Shown: one piece after another, positions 1 to 19,410 of the stretch
Numbering within the stretch: the stretch's first letter is position 1
Layout: the number at the start of each line of letters is the position of its first letter
Origin: Aulostomus chinensis
Lineage: Eukaryota > Chordata > Actinopteri > Syngnathiformes > Aulostomidae
Assembly: GCA_037954235.1 (NCBI GenBank)
Contig: JBBMOA010000007.1
Coordinates: 20,610,457-20,674,456 of the forward strand
DNA length: 64,000 nucleotides
Direction of reading: 5' to 3'
The notes under the pieces: model-generated
The model's input: the letters and a program-made list of their open reading frames with translations, nothing else
Told to the model about the DNA's origin: nothing
The model's database searches: none
Program-made: the position numbers and the translations under genes

Positions 1-201
1 CTATGCTAGAATGACAGCTGTGCTATAAAGTTATGCGGTGCTGCATAAACCACTGAGCCCACAGCTCACACGTGTGATGGACAGGAGAGGAGCTGTGACT
101 CACACAGGATGTTTAGACTGGAGTGTGTGTGTACTCTGGGAAAGTTAAAACAAGTGTTTGGTTTGGGATTCCCCACACAGGACAGCAGTCTCAGACCAAC
201 A

Positions 202-270
<69 letters not shown>

Positions 271-1912
271 CTATTCTAGAATTTTAGAGTTTGATGCCTG
301 CATGCAGAAGCTGTCAGTAGGCTGAATAATTAACATTTAATAATAAACAATTTTGGACATTGAATGAAAATATTTGGTAGTTTATATCTAGAACGTTGTT
401 TCAGCGGAGTTAATTAGTTGCCCCGAGCAGATAATATATTGTATCTTTAATTAAAATACTTGTGATTGTTTTTTTAAAACCCCACCAACCAATGTAGAAA
501 CACAACGTAGTTTTGTCACTGAGAAGAATGTTTTGCCACTATTACTCAGCAAAATGTTTTACTTATTATATAGAATTAAAGTGTAAGATTTATTTTCTGT
601 TTAGCCTTTGTTCCTCATAAAATAAATGGGCTGGATAGATTGTGTGTCCTTCTAATTGTCTTGATTAATCGATTGCCCCCCCCCCCCCAAAAGTACCCTT
701 TTTACTGTCACCTATTGCCAAAGGCCTTTTATCCAGATTCCTTTTTATATTTGAATGTCAAACTGAAACCAAAAGAACAAAACATCAGTAGCTTAGTTTA
801 ACATTTATGAAGTTGAAAAAACCAGTTGAAATCAATAGTCAGTTAAAGCGCAGGGACTCTGACAGTGGAAGTCTGTATCACCCAGTGGGTTGTGATAATG
901 TAGATGAAACAGAAAACACAACATTAGAATTGAAAATAAATGTGGATGGGTTTGGATTTACACATTATCAGTGTGCGCACGCTGGTACGCTTCAGTCACC
1001 ACCATGAATATTGGTTATTGTGAATCTCTTGTCTTTTTCATTTGGGAGATTACAGGCTCAAAGTTTGGAAACCCCTGAATTAGTTGACTTAATTGTTGCA
1101 GCTTTACATTTCAGACAGCATGTTGTCAGTCAGCTAATTGCCTCTGGAACTGGGTGTCCCCTGTCATGGTGTGTACAGCAGTCAGAACATGGGTGGTAAC
1201 CTACTTTTAAAGCTCCTTCTCAGTTCTTGGGAATGTGCTCCGGGCTCTAGGGAGGGCGTAGGCCACTGTTTGGATTCTGGATTCATTTCAGTGAGTCCAG
1301 GGACTGTAGGTTAACAGCTGTCTTGCTTTCTGTGGGGGATGACGGTGAATCAGTTGTTCTGAACGACCACAACTCTCTGTCTCTTCCTCTAGTAATGGCT
1401 CAGGCAGAAAAGGGTCATCAGGTTGAAGTGGCCCACTGTTGGTTCTGGAACCCAAATCTTTTAGACACTCCCAAACTGTTATTTGAGTACTTGTGCAACC
1501 CAGTTGTATCATTTTATGAGACAGTTGTCTCTTTGCCGGAGATGTCATCTCGGAGTGTCAAATCAGGGAGGCAGGAAATACACCGGGAAACTGTTGACCT
1601 TAGCTGTCCTCACAAACACACCCTCAGAGCGAGACAGTGCCGGAGAATTCAGTGGGTTTGAGGCCGTTTCTTAAGTAGAGGTCACCAGTGTCCTTGAAAG
1701 GTTCAGTGGCAGTTTATCTCATATGGGAAGAACGAAAATACTCCTAAAAGTGTTTGAGAATACTTTGCCTTTTTAGTGTCTTTGATTTCTTAAAACTGTT
1801 ACTGTTTTAAGAAATGAGATTAGAGGTTTTAAATTACTTGAATTTCAGAATGGATGGATCATGATGGTCATTTTTTTTGGGGGGGGGGGGGGTGGTGCTG
1901 GTTACATTTCAG
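1..1912 (+). other. smad3: smad3 intron 1 (3' part)
   Basis: Non-coding. Exon 2 of smad3 starts at 1913 in a phase that needs a preceding exon ending in the first two bases of an Arg codon, so everything before it is intron. It holds a (TG)n microsatellite at 204-270, a C run near 677-688 and, just before the acceptor, a T8G14 run at 1871-1892. The short open frames here (for example 1323-1661) have no recognisable product. Exon 1, which would encode the first ~68 residues, is upstream of the window. Confidence 0.85.
204..270. repeat. (TG)n microsatellite
   Basis: An essentially perfect TG dinucleotide run of about 65 bases in smad3 intron 1. Confidence 0.98.
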
Positions 1913-7658
<5,746 letters not shown>

Positions 7659-7989
7659 AAGCAAGCAACCCTCTCCCCCATCTCCACACGTAAAACACAA
7701 ACCAGACAGGGAAACGTTTGTCTCTCAGTGATAATAAGGAAAGAGACGGTAGTCATCAAAACAACCGGTCACCCTCCTCCCCTCCTGCATTCTCAGCTCA
7801 CATGTATAGCACTTTCCTCTGTGTCATTTGGTGTCTCCATTTGATGGTTATTTTAAGACTTGTACATTGTTTTAAGTGTTTAACAGGCAGCCTCAGGGTA
7901 TCTGCAGTATGTTTCAAGATTACAATTTGCCAATTTTTTTTCATTGTTCATAAAGACACCGTGTCTATTTTTAGTGTTGTAATGACCTC

Positions 7990-8262
7990 GGCTAAGGAGG
8001 TTACGATTTCAGTGCCACTTGTGTTTGTTTGTCTGGATAATGCAGGATGAAGCAAAAACTGCCAGGCTGATTTTTATGAAACTCGGTGGAGCATGGGTCA
8101 AAAACGAACACTTAAATCTAGGGGTTTTTTTTTTCCACTTTCTTAAATATTGCAAGATAGGGCATTTTTTGACATTTTCATTAATTTCTCAGGAAACATT
8201 TACATGGACTTTTTATTAGAAAAAAGATGACAATATTTCCGATATGTGCGGAAGTATATCCA
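7990..8262 (+). repeat. interspersed repeat inside smad3 3' UTR
   Basis: Starts CTAAGGAGGTTACGATTTC and continues with recognisable family text (TTATGAAACTCGGTGGA, CACTTTCTTAAATATTGCAA, GGGCATTTTTTGACATTTTC). This is a widespread teleost repeat I know by sequence but not by a certain name. A second, more diverged copy is at 46001-46212. Confidence 0.75.
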
Positions 8263-9271
8263 ATCATGAACGATTCAGTTGCAGATTTGTAATGAATAGC
8301 AGAGGGGGCTACTGGCCTGTGCACATTTCTAGGTTTTTTTCTTTTTTTTTTTTAAAGATTGAAATGTTAATTTCCCAAGTTGGCATCATGCCACAGTTTC
8401 AGCTTGGTCATCTTTAACATGTTTAAAAAACATTTTTGATTCTATGAATGATGTGAACATGTAACTATGCTACCATTACTGATGTTTCAGTGTCCCGGTA
8501 CAAGTCATTGAATTGGAAAGATAATTTGCCTGAAAATGAAATGTGAAATATGATGAAAGAGAAAATATTTTAAGTACCAGGTACTTTGCCCATAGTGATT
8601 TCTTTATAATTACAGTTTCAATTATCTGATAATTTGATTGGTATTTTCGCTATTTCCAAATAGACATTAGCAACATTGATTGTTGAAAAGAACCCTTGTA
8701 TGAAAACTATTTTGCTCAGTGAAAGAGACATTTTATAAGTTATTTTTGCATACTGTCCTGCATGGGAATATATTTTTATTAATGCCTCAATATGATTGTA
8801 CATAAATATTTATAGCTTGTGATTTCTGGTAGTCGTGCATTGACTGAAACAGTGGACCTGACTGACCTCTGGCATGAGTAGATTCACAGGGAGACTTTGC
8901 TTTAATGACCCCAGACTGGGCCTGCTTAACTAATACAGGCTTTTGTAACCTTCTCTACTGGTTCTGAAGTGTAACGTAGGATTACTGTACCAGCTCTTAT
9001 TTCTAACATACAGTATGAGTGATGATAATGGACTGATGTGGTTTTATAACTGTCTGACTGCAGTGTGACGGGTACCTCCTGCCAACAATCACAACTGTGG
9101 CACATCAGTTGGTGGCATATTGGGAGAAAACACAAATACAGGTCCTTTAACAAATTACCAACTATTAGCTAATAGTATACTCTACTATGCTCATTGTGGG
9201 TAAATGATGCACTTCCAAATGACTATGTTGATTGGTGTAAAGCTTTAGTTGTAGTGGTAAATTGCTTGTCC

Positions 9272-9277
9272 AATAAA
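9272..9277 (+). terminator. smad3: candidate smad3 polyadenylation signal
   Basis: AATAAA in the context CAATAAAAACTGTATATTAC, about 1.6 kb after the stop codon. No convincing canonical signal pair lies closer to the stop. An alternative is AATAAA near 9590. Confidence 0.5.
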
Positions 9278-9297
9278 AACTGTATATTACATGTACA

Positions 9298-10234
9298 TTG
9301 CTACGTTATAAAGCATGTGTAATATGCTCGCTGTCTTTGAAGTTGCCATGTTGATAATCCTGCACTTGTAGTACATAAGACTGAGTCACCATGTAATCTA
9401 TTTAAAACAGTTAACACAGTGCTGAACTGGAATACTGTGAACAGCAGTACATTAAGTAGACCTGTGCCAGTACTTTTTCTTGGTATTCTAAGTGTTTTCA
9501 TTTCCGAGTCTTATGTACATGTTCCCTGCCCCCACACACACACAGTCTAATATTTGTTCTTAATTGACCATTGTTATCTGTGAATGTTTAATAAATAGTA
9601 ACAGGTACTTGCAGTATTTTTTTCCCCCTAAACAAAATGAAAATATAGAAATGTAGACACCCATGTGCAGAATGCAGCTCGCCTGAGATAAATCCCGCCA
9701 TTGTGTAACCATATTGAAAACAAATTTTGAAGATTCTCAGATTTATGTACATGATCTGTGGTACAAGAAAGGCCACACCAACACTTAGGACCAGACGAAA
9801 GTCAAAATCAGAAGTCTTTATGTTGATTTAACAGAATGTGCATCAATTGTCTCCTTTAAGGATAAGGCAGAAGGCACATTATGTCACCTAAACATATGTG
9901 ACAACTTTGCCCAAATACATAAATTATATATCTTAGATTTTCCACCTGCAACACAATCATGTGTTGAAATTCACTGAGGGGTGTGGTGAGGGACCCAGGT
10001 GTGAGGGCCAGTCATTGGCTCTCGTCTCCCTCCTAATAGGATATCACGACAGTAGAAACTAATATTGCAATCATATGATTTCATTGAAAAGGAATCACAG
10101 GTTTCGACACACAACTCTGCCTACAGCAGCATCTGTAAGCGTCTCCATTTTCCAAGTGCAAGAAGCAGGTCAATGGGCGCTGGGTCTCGTGGGAGGATTA
10201 GAAGATGGGACGACTCAGTCACAGGTAGCTACTT
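9298..10234. other. convergent intergenic space, smad3 / aagab
   Basis: Contains the 3' tails of two genes that face each other: the plus-strand smad3 UTR ends near its left edge and the minus-strand aagab UTR enters from the right. No exon, RNA gene or repeat is recognisable. I could not fix the aagab poly(A) site. Confidence 0.6.
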
Positions 10235-12404
10235 CTAGCTTTCCTCACCCGATGATAACCCATCGATCTCATCATCATCCCCACCAATGGCCATCCAAAA
10301 TGCTTTCGCTACCTAGAAAACAAATTGTTTAAAATTCTCAAGATTTTGCTTCCTTTCAATAGCGAGCTTTGTTCTGTTGCTCCAACAGGGTGATTCTAAG
10401 GAAGCTAACGTTTCAGGCCTGAACTGTTGACACTTCTTTTCAAAACAATGCCACAATGTAATCCACCAACAAACTTAAGACTTAGATCTGATACACGTCG
10501 TATTAATATTCAGGACATCACTGTCTTATAACCATGGCTGAATACAGTGGCTTACCTTCTCTGCATGAACCTTTCTCTGCTCATGAGGTAATGAAGATGC
10601 TTTGTCTACAAGTTGAAAACCAAAATATCACATGGACATCGGTTAGCCGGGTGTAAATATATATTTTTCAATCCTTTAAGTTTTAAACTTCAACTTGAGC
10701 TAAAACTTAATTTCTCATTTACCTTTCATCTCTTTTAATTTGGTAAAGAGGCGCTCAAAGTTATCCACATCTGCATCTCCAGCTGTAAGATTAGCAAGTT
10801 CCTGAATGTCCAAATCTGTCATTGCATCTGAGGATCAGCACAAAGGAATATTAATGTCTCCATATGTTCTTTTGTTCCATTTAGTTGTCATTAATTTAGT
10901 TTCTGAATCAAGGTGTTGTCTTACCTACTACTGTGTCCTGTGTTTCTGTGTGTGTGCTCTCTGTATGATAGTCCTTTTCATTGACAAGTGTGCCATCTAC
11001 TGGCAAGCTGGAAGACTGCTGCAAAAATATAGGTCAAGTAATGATTTCACACAAAAGAAAATACAGCAAGAATGACATGAATTAATTTAGAATCAGAGTA
11101 GATGAAAATATAATAAAAAGGGCCACTGACTGGTGATTCTTGACAACTGCGTGGGTTGTTGTGTCTAGCAGCCACCAAACTACTCATTAAACCAAAGCCC
11201 TGATTGTGTCCTAGCGAGAAGATGAAAACACAGGGTCAAATGTGATACAAGCAAACAGAAGAAAAGAAAAACAAGAAAAAGTGTATCTTACCATCCTTCA
11301 TCTCCACGCTGGACCACACATTGGCATTGAGAGCCTGGACAATTCTCTTTACTCCTGTGGATTCTGGAAAGTCATCTGATGAAGGCAGAAAAGAGAGCAC
11401 CCTTATTAGGAACACAAAAAATTGTGCACATGTAATAACTGTTAGTGTAATTTGTAAAATAACTACTCACCATCTTCATCTGGCAACTCCTGAGGATCAA
11501 TCTCCACCAGCTCAAACCCGTGAGCCAAACACCACTGCTGTGCTTCATGTCTGGTGACCCCTAGAATATAAACTGAACATCAGAAGCCAAACAATACCAT
11601 GCACATTTGCATTCTTCTTCATCTTACCGGATTCAATGCAGTGAAGGAGAACTCACCATTTTCACAAACTCTGTCACACACCAGAATTAGCACCTCTGGG
11701 GCGATATCTTCCACCACTGATATCCATGGATGGAGCTTCTCCAGTCCATCCTTCTGCAAATTACACACATAAGATCACTAAAAATGTATCACAGGATGTC
11801 AACACTTTTATTTAGTACATCTACTTTTAATGCACATACCGCTGTACTGTCAAAATAAGCGATGAAAGCCTGCATGGTTTGGGCAATCTCGGATGTCATT
11901 TTAAAAGTGCTTGGTACAACACAGAGCCTGACATCAGCTGTGTAATATTTGTTGTTGATGGTCCACGGATACCAAGCCACTGTTTCTTCCTGCTTGGTCG
12001 CCTCGGGTAAAGTCTTCGACCCAAGAATCTCTGAGGTAAAAACACACAACATTTCTTAAGTTTTACGTACTAATGAAAACATTGCTGTTAGCTTTTTTGA
12101 CTTTGACCACGTCAGCTTAACTACAAAGACAGTACCAAAATCGGCTTTCAATTTTATTTTATTAAGAGAAACATCTTGGCTCGTCTTTACCATGAACAAA
12201 TGGTAAATACACTGTATTAGCTTCACGCTGGCACAACTGTTAGGCCAATGCTAGCGTTAGCCCTTTTATCAAATTTGTGCACATTCCGGAAATTGTTCCG
12301 TAACATTCACCTTTTATCAGCTCTTCTTCTTTGAACCCATTGTCACAGCTAGTCACGACCACACACGGGACGGTCACCTCTGTAGTATCCTCTGCAGCTG
12401 ACAT
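10235..12404 (-). CDS. aagab: aagab, alpha- and gamma-adaptin binding protein p34
   Basis: Cytosolic chaperone for assembly of clathrin adaptors AP-1 and AP-2; human loss causes punctate palmoplantar keratoderma. Minus-strand exons, 5' to 3': 12404-12311, 12030-11840, 11753-11657, 11560-11471, 11375-11292, 11210-11131, 11018-10925, 10827-10723, 10605-10556, 10312-10235. They total 963 nt and 320 residues with phase kept at every junction (human about 315). Family signatures: WYPWTINNKYYTADVRLCVVP (pseudo-GTPase N-terminal domain), LVCDRV, AQQWCLAHGFELVE, VKRIVQALNANVWS, DLDIQELANL, NFERLFTKLKEMK, and the end AKAFWMAIGGDDDEIDGL, closed by SSGEES. The start is the first ATG of exon 1 (MSAAEDTTEV), followed by VPCVVVTSC. 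The exon 6 donor is GTCAGT, weaker than the others. It looks intact, and its promoter is shared with iqch. Confidence 0.96.
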
Positions 12405-12998
12405 ATTGACAATAATTTGGGTCAGCTTCCACAGCTGCTAGCTTACAACTGCTAGCTTGACGTAAACCACCATGAACTATTTCCTCTCAACTTCTTCCGG
12501 TGCAACATTGACGGAGAAGCCGAGCTCATCACGTCTTATTTCTTCGTTATTTTTTTCGCTCTATTATGATGACATTTTCTGTAACATGATGCTTATTATA
12601 AACGGTATTTATAGAAACATGTGTGATTAACGTCCCTTTACGTAACCATTTTAGCTATTCCAAATTATTTGCCCATAGTTTAGACTTGCAGGCACATCCG
12701 TACCTCCTCCACTACAAAAACCTTCTACGGTAAATAGCAGATGAATATCTGATGGTAAAAACAAACTGAAACTAAAGTTAGTGTTGAATTATTGACGCGT
12801 GTTCCTGAAGGTAAACGCAGAAAGTGCAAACTTGCCTGGCAGGTTACGGTTCAGGGGGGAATCACAGCTGAAAGACCTTCGCGTTGTCATGGTTACGAGT
12901 CATGTTTGAAGATTTTTCTTTTGCAATAATGAGTACTTGGTTTGATAATAATCAGCTCAAATCTTCATTTTTTTTTTTAGTGTGACGCAAATATTTAA
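12405..12998. promoter_or_regulatory. head-to-head aagab / iqch promoter region
   Basis: 594 bases separate the two start codons, which point away from each other, so both promoters must lie here or overlap 5' UTR. No TATA box is placed convincingly. A near-consensus RFX X-box sits at 12883-12896, on the iqch side. Transcription starts cannot be fixed from sequence. Confidence 0.7.
12883..12896 (+). promoter_or_regulatory. candidate RFX X-box
   Basis: GTTGTCATGGTTAC fits the RFX consensus GTHNYYATRRNAAC at 13 of 14 positions. It lies about 103 bases before the iqch ATG. RFX factors drive ciliary and sperm genes, which fits iqch. Seen by eye, not scored. Confidence 0.6.
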
Positions 12999-14465
12999 AT
13001 GAACCCACCACTCAAGGACATGTGTGACGCTTTTAAAACCGAAGATAACCTGGGAGCAGTTTTAGTCCAGGTAATATCGCAGTAGTTTATAGCGTTAACT
13101 GGCTTTAGCGAGGCAGATATGGAAGTTTGGCTAGATGGTTAAAGAGAACACTTTTGTCAAATATAAAGCTTATGTCAGAAAGCTTAGCCAGCCCTTAATG
13201 GTGCCGAATAATTTAGAAAATTTGGACATGAACTGGTAACTAATCTTTCACTCTTAAATAAAGATTTAGATTCGTTTGCTGATATATTGTAAACAGGTTC
13301 AAGATGATTTGAGACAACTCAAATGCAGTCTTGAGAAGATCTCTATCAGTGAGAGCAGGACTCTGGACTTACAGGCCTTGGACAATGCCATCCAAAAGAC
13401 TGAGAAAGCCATCAGGGTGAGGGGGTTTTCCATAGTATGTCAAAAATGTGATACAAAATTTAGACAGTATATGTAAGAATAATGTAACATATGTTCTTCG
13501 ATTGTAAACAGAAACATTCAGAGGATTACCTGAAATCAGTGAATAAGCAGCTGCTGGTTCTTCCAAGCATTGTAGACCTACAAAAGAAGACGTTTCAGAT
13601 TCCTAAATGGTAAGTAGGCAGGATGTGAATTAATGTAACTACTCTATGTAATCGATCTAAATTTAGTGAAAATATCAACCTACATCAAATGTGAATATTT
13701 GAATTCAGATAGATTTTGCTAGATTATTTTTGTCAACTAAATAACTACCTGTATGAAGTACTCTTGCTTTTATTATCTCGCTATTGGTGTGTGGTGGTAT
13801 ATTAAGAATTGCAGGTATCAGGTTTTTGTTGTGGGTATTTAAAGTCTCACTGAATGACTTTACACAGGAAACCTGTTTTTGAGAGCATCCCAGATCTGCA
13901 TCGACAAAAGGAGGATCTCTCAGGGGCTTCACCTGGGGAGAAGGTAAATGATCCCAGAAATGACTCCAAATGTTTTGCATGCTAGTTTAGAGTAGATACA
14001 TTCAAATGTTTTAATGCATTATATGCAGGGAGGACGCAAAATGATGTAGGAATCAGTTCTTTTGAACAGAAATGTACACAAATTTAAGAATTTAATACTT
14101 CTAATACCATTACACAGAACATATTACCCTAGTAAACCTGTCCAACCCTTCTTTAATCTTTCTCCATCAGCACAAGTCAGCATTAGCCATGCGTTTGCTG
14201 TGTAATACCAATCACCCAAACAACCGCGCCATAATGCACCAGAAATTTGGGATTCCACTGCCTGATGTTCACAAGAAAAGCTCACATGCTGTGAGTAATC
14301 TCACTCTGAGTGTGAATTCATGTTTTACAGAAAATACACGTGAGAGAGGCCAGTATGTAGGTAAACCGAAAAATTGTTTTAGGGACAGAGTATCTGTACT
14401 TTTTAATCTATTGTTTTTGGACATTAAAAAAGCCAATAAATGTTGAGTGGAATGAAACATGCACG

Positions 14466-14540
<75 letters not shown>

Positions 14541-17500
14541 GTGCCGGGGGCTTGAGCATATCCTAGTTGGGTGGGTCAAAAGAAACATATTTCACTTAAT
14601 ATTAATAATTAGAATAACCTTAAAATAAATGTTTTGCAAAGAAGAAAAATATTCATCACAGATTGTTTTTTTAAATAACAAATTGCATGGGCTGGAGTTG
14701 GGATGCCTCTCTGGTGGGGTAATTATGAGATTTAGTTTATGGGATAGAGAACGTGCCAAAGAAATGATCCAAGAAAAATATTTGGGGAGATAATGTGATA
14801 AATTACAATGATGCTCTTATTTGACTTTGTCACCTGATGTAAATAGTCAATATGTCAATAAAAGACATTGATCAATGCATACGTTTGGAACTCTAATCAG
14901 AGTAATAGTACAACCTTTATACGTTTTCGTTTTAGAGCAGAAGCTGATTCCTCTTGTCTGGATTCTTGTAATACTGTAAAAGTCTATGGAAAGATTTGAT
15001 TAGAGAGTATTACAAGACTTTCTGCTCCAAATAAAATGGATTGGATATAATTTTTCCTCTGGCTGATAGTCCTAATCCTCAGAATAGACTCTCCATGCTG
15101 GAGTGAAGAGTGATGGTACAGGTCTGCATTAATAGATGCCTCAAGTCTCATGCAGGGAACGGTGCTGACAGAAAGGTCACTTTGCTTCGTGATGACAGCC
15201 GGCACTTGTCACAGCAAACAGATTCATCTTTTCAAAGGTCGGCATTAGTTTTAGATATAGTTTACACACTTTCTTTTCCAATATATCTTTTGATATCTAT
15301 ACCTGAGATGAGACGTAGAGGCCAAGACTGTCACTCTGATATAGGAGTGATGGCCATGCTGGCTGCAAAACGAAGCAAGCAGCAGATTGCAGCACATCAG
15401 CATTCTTCTAAAGAAACCGGCGCCTGATTGCTGCGCTATGGGCTACTGGTTTACAGCTGTCTCAGGACAGAAGCGGGTACCTGCTCCAGCATGCCAATAA
15501 GACAGCCGTAGCTTCCCCAACTGCTAATCACTGGCTCTCTGCCCGCTGCCTCCTCCTGCAACTCAGGCCAGCGCTTCTCCACTCCATGCTCATGCCAAGG
15601 AATGAATGTTTGCATTGAAGCTGTTTTACAAAAAGGTGCCACCTCTCTCCCAACCTCATATGAAACAGATGTGTGCCTTTGAGCGGAGTATCTCCCTGCA
15701 CCTGGCAAACTACCTGTGGTCTGTCAGAGAGCTCAGTGGTCTGAGGAGAATGAAGGAGAGGGCATTAGATGTCAAGTTGGGAGGATCAGCAGCAACTTTG
15801 TGTTTTATGGGTAATGAGACATTCAAATCTAGCCATGAATAACAATTTGAGGCTTCTCCAAATGTATGGTTGTCTTGAATCAGGCCATTAAATATACTTT
15901 TGTTTTGATGCTGTACAGATTAGAACAAGTTTAGAGGATAGGTCTGTGAAGAATATAAGTCATCCATCATGATTTTGGCTAGCAGAACAGCGATAGTCAT
16001 TTTAGATGAGTCATTAATCTTTGCTTCCTTGTGATTAATTTCTGTAGGAAGTGGGCTCTCAGTGCCTGTATTAAAGCTTCTCCAATTCTTGTTCTGCTCA
16101 GATAAAACATCACAAAATAATCACTGGGCCTGTGGTGACCTTCCAGACCACTGAGGCCCGTAATAGCCGGGTAATACCCAAAGATGACACGGAGACAGGT
16201 AAATAGACATGCCACCTCTTCATCTCCACTCCCTCTCAGACCAAGTTGATGGTGTTTGATGTTGTGATTCTTTGTTTTTTTCTTTCATGCCACATCAAGA
16301 ATATGAATCTTTACATTGAAAATATGAATGTTTTTGATGTAAATTCAGCATTATACTTTTCATATTGTTGATTTTATATTTCCTAGTTGTTTAGTGGATA
16401 ATTTGGAGTCACAAAGATTTAACCGAGGCAAACTCAATGCTGAAATATATTATCATGTTTATCAGGGCCAAACACACAAATGCTTCATACACTGATCCAG
16501 CTCAAGGCAGCTTCGCTTCACCCCAGAAATGATCCACATTCTTCTAAGATGGGTGAGTGAATTTTGAAGATTTAACATTACCTTTAACCTATGTTTAATT
16601 ATAGGGATGCACTGATATGTCAGCACAACAACGTCTCTCATTCTTTATTGTCGCTTAGTGTGTTGTGTATGGCTCTGAACAATCACTGAGTACACAGTTC
16701 AGCCTGAGTGTGTGTGATTTCAGGTGTGTTAAGCTCCAAGTACAGGTGCCACCACCAGCTAAAATGGGAAGCAGAACCTGCTCTCATCCACAGCAGAACA
16801 GGCCAAGAATGTAGGCCCCCCTGGACCAGTAAGACACCGCCTCCTTCTGCAGCCTCCAAGAGCATGGACTACCAGGGGATGATGCAAGGCAGCGAAGGTC
16901 GAATCCCTCAAAACTCTCAGGTATGACTGCTGAATGAGTTTCTATTTAATGACTAGAGTTCTAATTTTTTATCAGCAGTTCACCTACTCCCCCTGTTTTC
17001 TACAGAAGCCACCTGTGGAAACTCTAGTAAACATCAGCAAGTTCCCCTTCACCATCTTAAAGGGACGGATCAACCCGGAGGCAACTGACTTCTGTCACTT
17101 CAAGCAGAGCTTTAGCAGCTGCTGGAGCAGAGTGGTTGATACCCTGGAGGCCCTGGAGAAACTGCTCAGGGACTTTGCAGTGCCTCTAGCCAGAGTGAGT
17201 GGGGAACGGCTGGTGGAGATTGGCCAAGGTTGGGAGAATGGATGGACAAGGGATCCTTCAGTAAACTCCCTCCTTTCGGTGCTGGAGAATTGGGAGGAGG
17301 TACTGGATCTGGTCTTAAAGCCAGGTCAGCGCTTCAAGGGAGAGGGAGGCGCTGAAGCTGCTGCTGTTCGTATTCAATCCTGCTGGAGGGCCCATCAAGC
17401 CCGGACAGCCTACTTGCGCCATCGCCGCCACAAGTGGGCGGCAGGGATCATCACCATCTCATGGTTGATGCACACTCAGATGCGACGTGTTAGAAAAGCT

Positions 17501-19410
17501 TTGCAGGAGAGACGTTTCAGACAACTGGAGAATTACCGCAGCAGAGTCCAGGTGATGTGTTGTAATTCCAAGTAAATTTAGACACGCAGTCCTTTATCAG
17601 ACTTTCCATCAAATTTAAGTCAGACACATTATTCTACAGGTTAGCATTAGCTTGTATGATGAAAAAGAAAGACTATAAATAATGACTGTTTTTTTAAAAA
17701 TTGTGGCTAAAAGTCTATCCATATTTAAGACTGTTACCTACACGGAGGAGGTCGTTTTTTTGCTCGCGTTTGTCTATCAGGAGGATTACATCAGACTATA
17801 TGGTGTTTTTTCAAACTTGATGGAGTGGTGTAGTGAAGGCCAAGATAGAAACCATTCAATTTTGACACTGATAAGTCATTGCGCCACCTGGTGGAAAAAG
17901 GAAATGATACTAGTGGGCACAGGAAGTAAAATTTGCACTGCATTCCAGCTTTAGTCTGCTCCTTCATGCAATATCCAAACATTATTCAGACATGCTCTCC
18001 CTGAGGAACTAAGACTCTCTACTGCTCTGTACGACTCTGCGAGAATGATTAGAACAGTAAGGACAGAAGTGGGGCACTGCAGTGTGTTCATCACATAAAG
18101 ATTTAACTAGAATGTGCTGCTTCATCTTCTTAATTTGAGAACAGAAACGGAGAGATGCAACGAGACAGACAGACAGAATTGAACAAGAGGAGAAAGCATG
18201 AAACCAGATTAACACCAGGAGAAGGTAGAGTGATGAACAACGGCCGAGAAAGAGATAAACAGGATCCAGCAGAGTTTAGTGTGTGAGAGAGAGAGAGAGA
18301 GAGACAGAGATTAGCAGAAGGATAAAGACAGATGAATCAAGTAAAATTACAGCCATATTAGCAAGCACAGAAAGAAGGACAAACAGTAACAATCAGGGAG
18401 AGAGAGCATGATGATGGTTAATTCAATGCAGTCCATATACAACATTATATGCTGTGGGTAAATGTTTAAATTCCAACATTTTAAGAAGATGCACGCGTTG
18501 TGGTGAAATTAAAATCGTTCTCCGAAGAGTTGAAATCAATAATAGCGAGCCATGATGTGATACCAGATTCAGGTATTTGTTTTTTCTGATGATTTTTTTT
18601 GTAAAAAGATGATACCAAAAACATTTCAATACATATACAATTTAAGATTAATAATTACATTATAGATTTTGATGTGGTGTTACTGTAATTAACTCCATTA
18701 CTGTTTTAGCTCAGTATCTCTAATATCCTCTCCCATATAAACTATAATATGCCTTATATAAAATAGAAATTTGTGGCTCTGATTAGTATGACAGTGCAAA
18801 TTTCCAAGATGCATAATGTGGTTTAATTTCCTCCCGTTCAGCATAGATGTCATGCTTGCACTGTCATCTAGGTTGCACATCTTTTAGAGTACTGACACTT
18901 CATTAATTAGCACCTACAAGTTCATTTAGCTTTAACACCACTGTGTGTGTATATACATGCACTAAATGTATGTTCTCAGTCTTTAAACATTCATACCCTG
19001 TTAATTAAGCCTGCTAATCTTCCCCTGGCAGTAGCATCATGTACCTTGCTGATTGAATTAATTGTAAGACGATGTTTCTAAAGTAAACGCTTAATTTAAT
19101 TAAGGTGGGGTTTTATGCTTGGTTTGCTTCTGTTAGCCCAGAGAGAGATTGGCTTGATGTGTTTTAGCTATGCTGCGATGTGACGATTTCTGTGTGTGTG
19201 TGTGTGTGTGTGTGTGAGTGTGTGTGTGTGTGCGTGTGCGTGTGTGTATGTGTGTTTGCTTATGTGTGTGTGTCCTCTCTGATCACTCCTTTTCTCCATC
19301 CACAGCATCTGGCAGCCAACTGGAAACACATCCAGTCCTCCAAGAGAACCATTATCCACATCCCTTCATTAGGTAGCTTTCTCGGGCTGTTCCTGCTGCA
19401 CATTCATTCA

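Larger units (their letters stand above)
7659..9295 (+). other. smad3: smad3 3' untranslated region (approximate)
   Basis: Starts after the TAG stop and probably runs to a cleavage site shortly after AATAAA at 9272-9277. It is AT-rich, with no coding signal. A repeat fragment (7990-8262) lies inside it. A second AATAAA at about 9590 could give a longer form. The 3' end is inferred from the signal only. Confidence 0.55.

Noticed and set aside
14440..14628. Open frames across the (CA)n/(TG)n tracts here and at 19180, 40687, 46767 and 53772
   Set aside because: They translate dinucleotide repeats and have no coding meaning.
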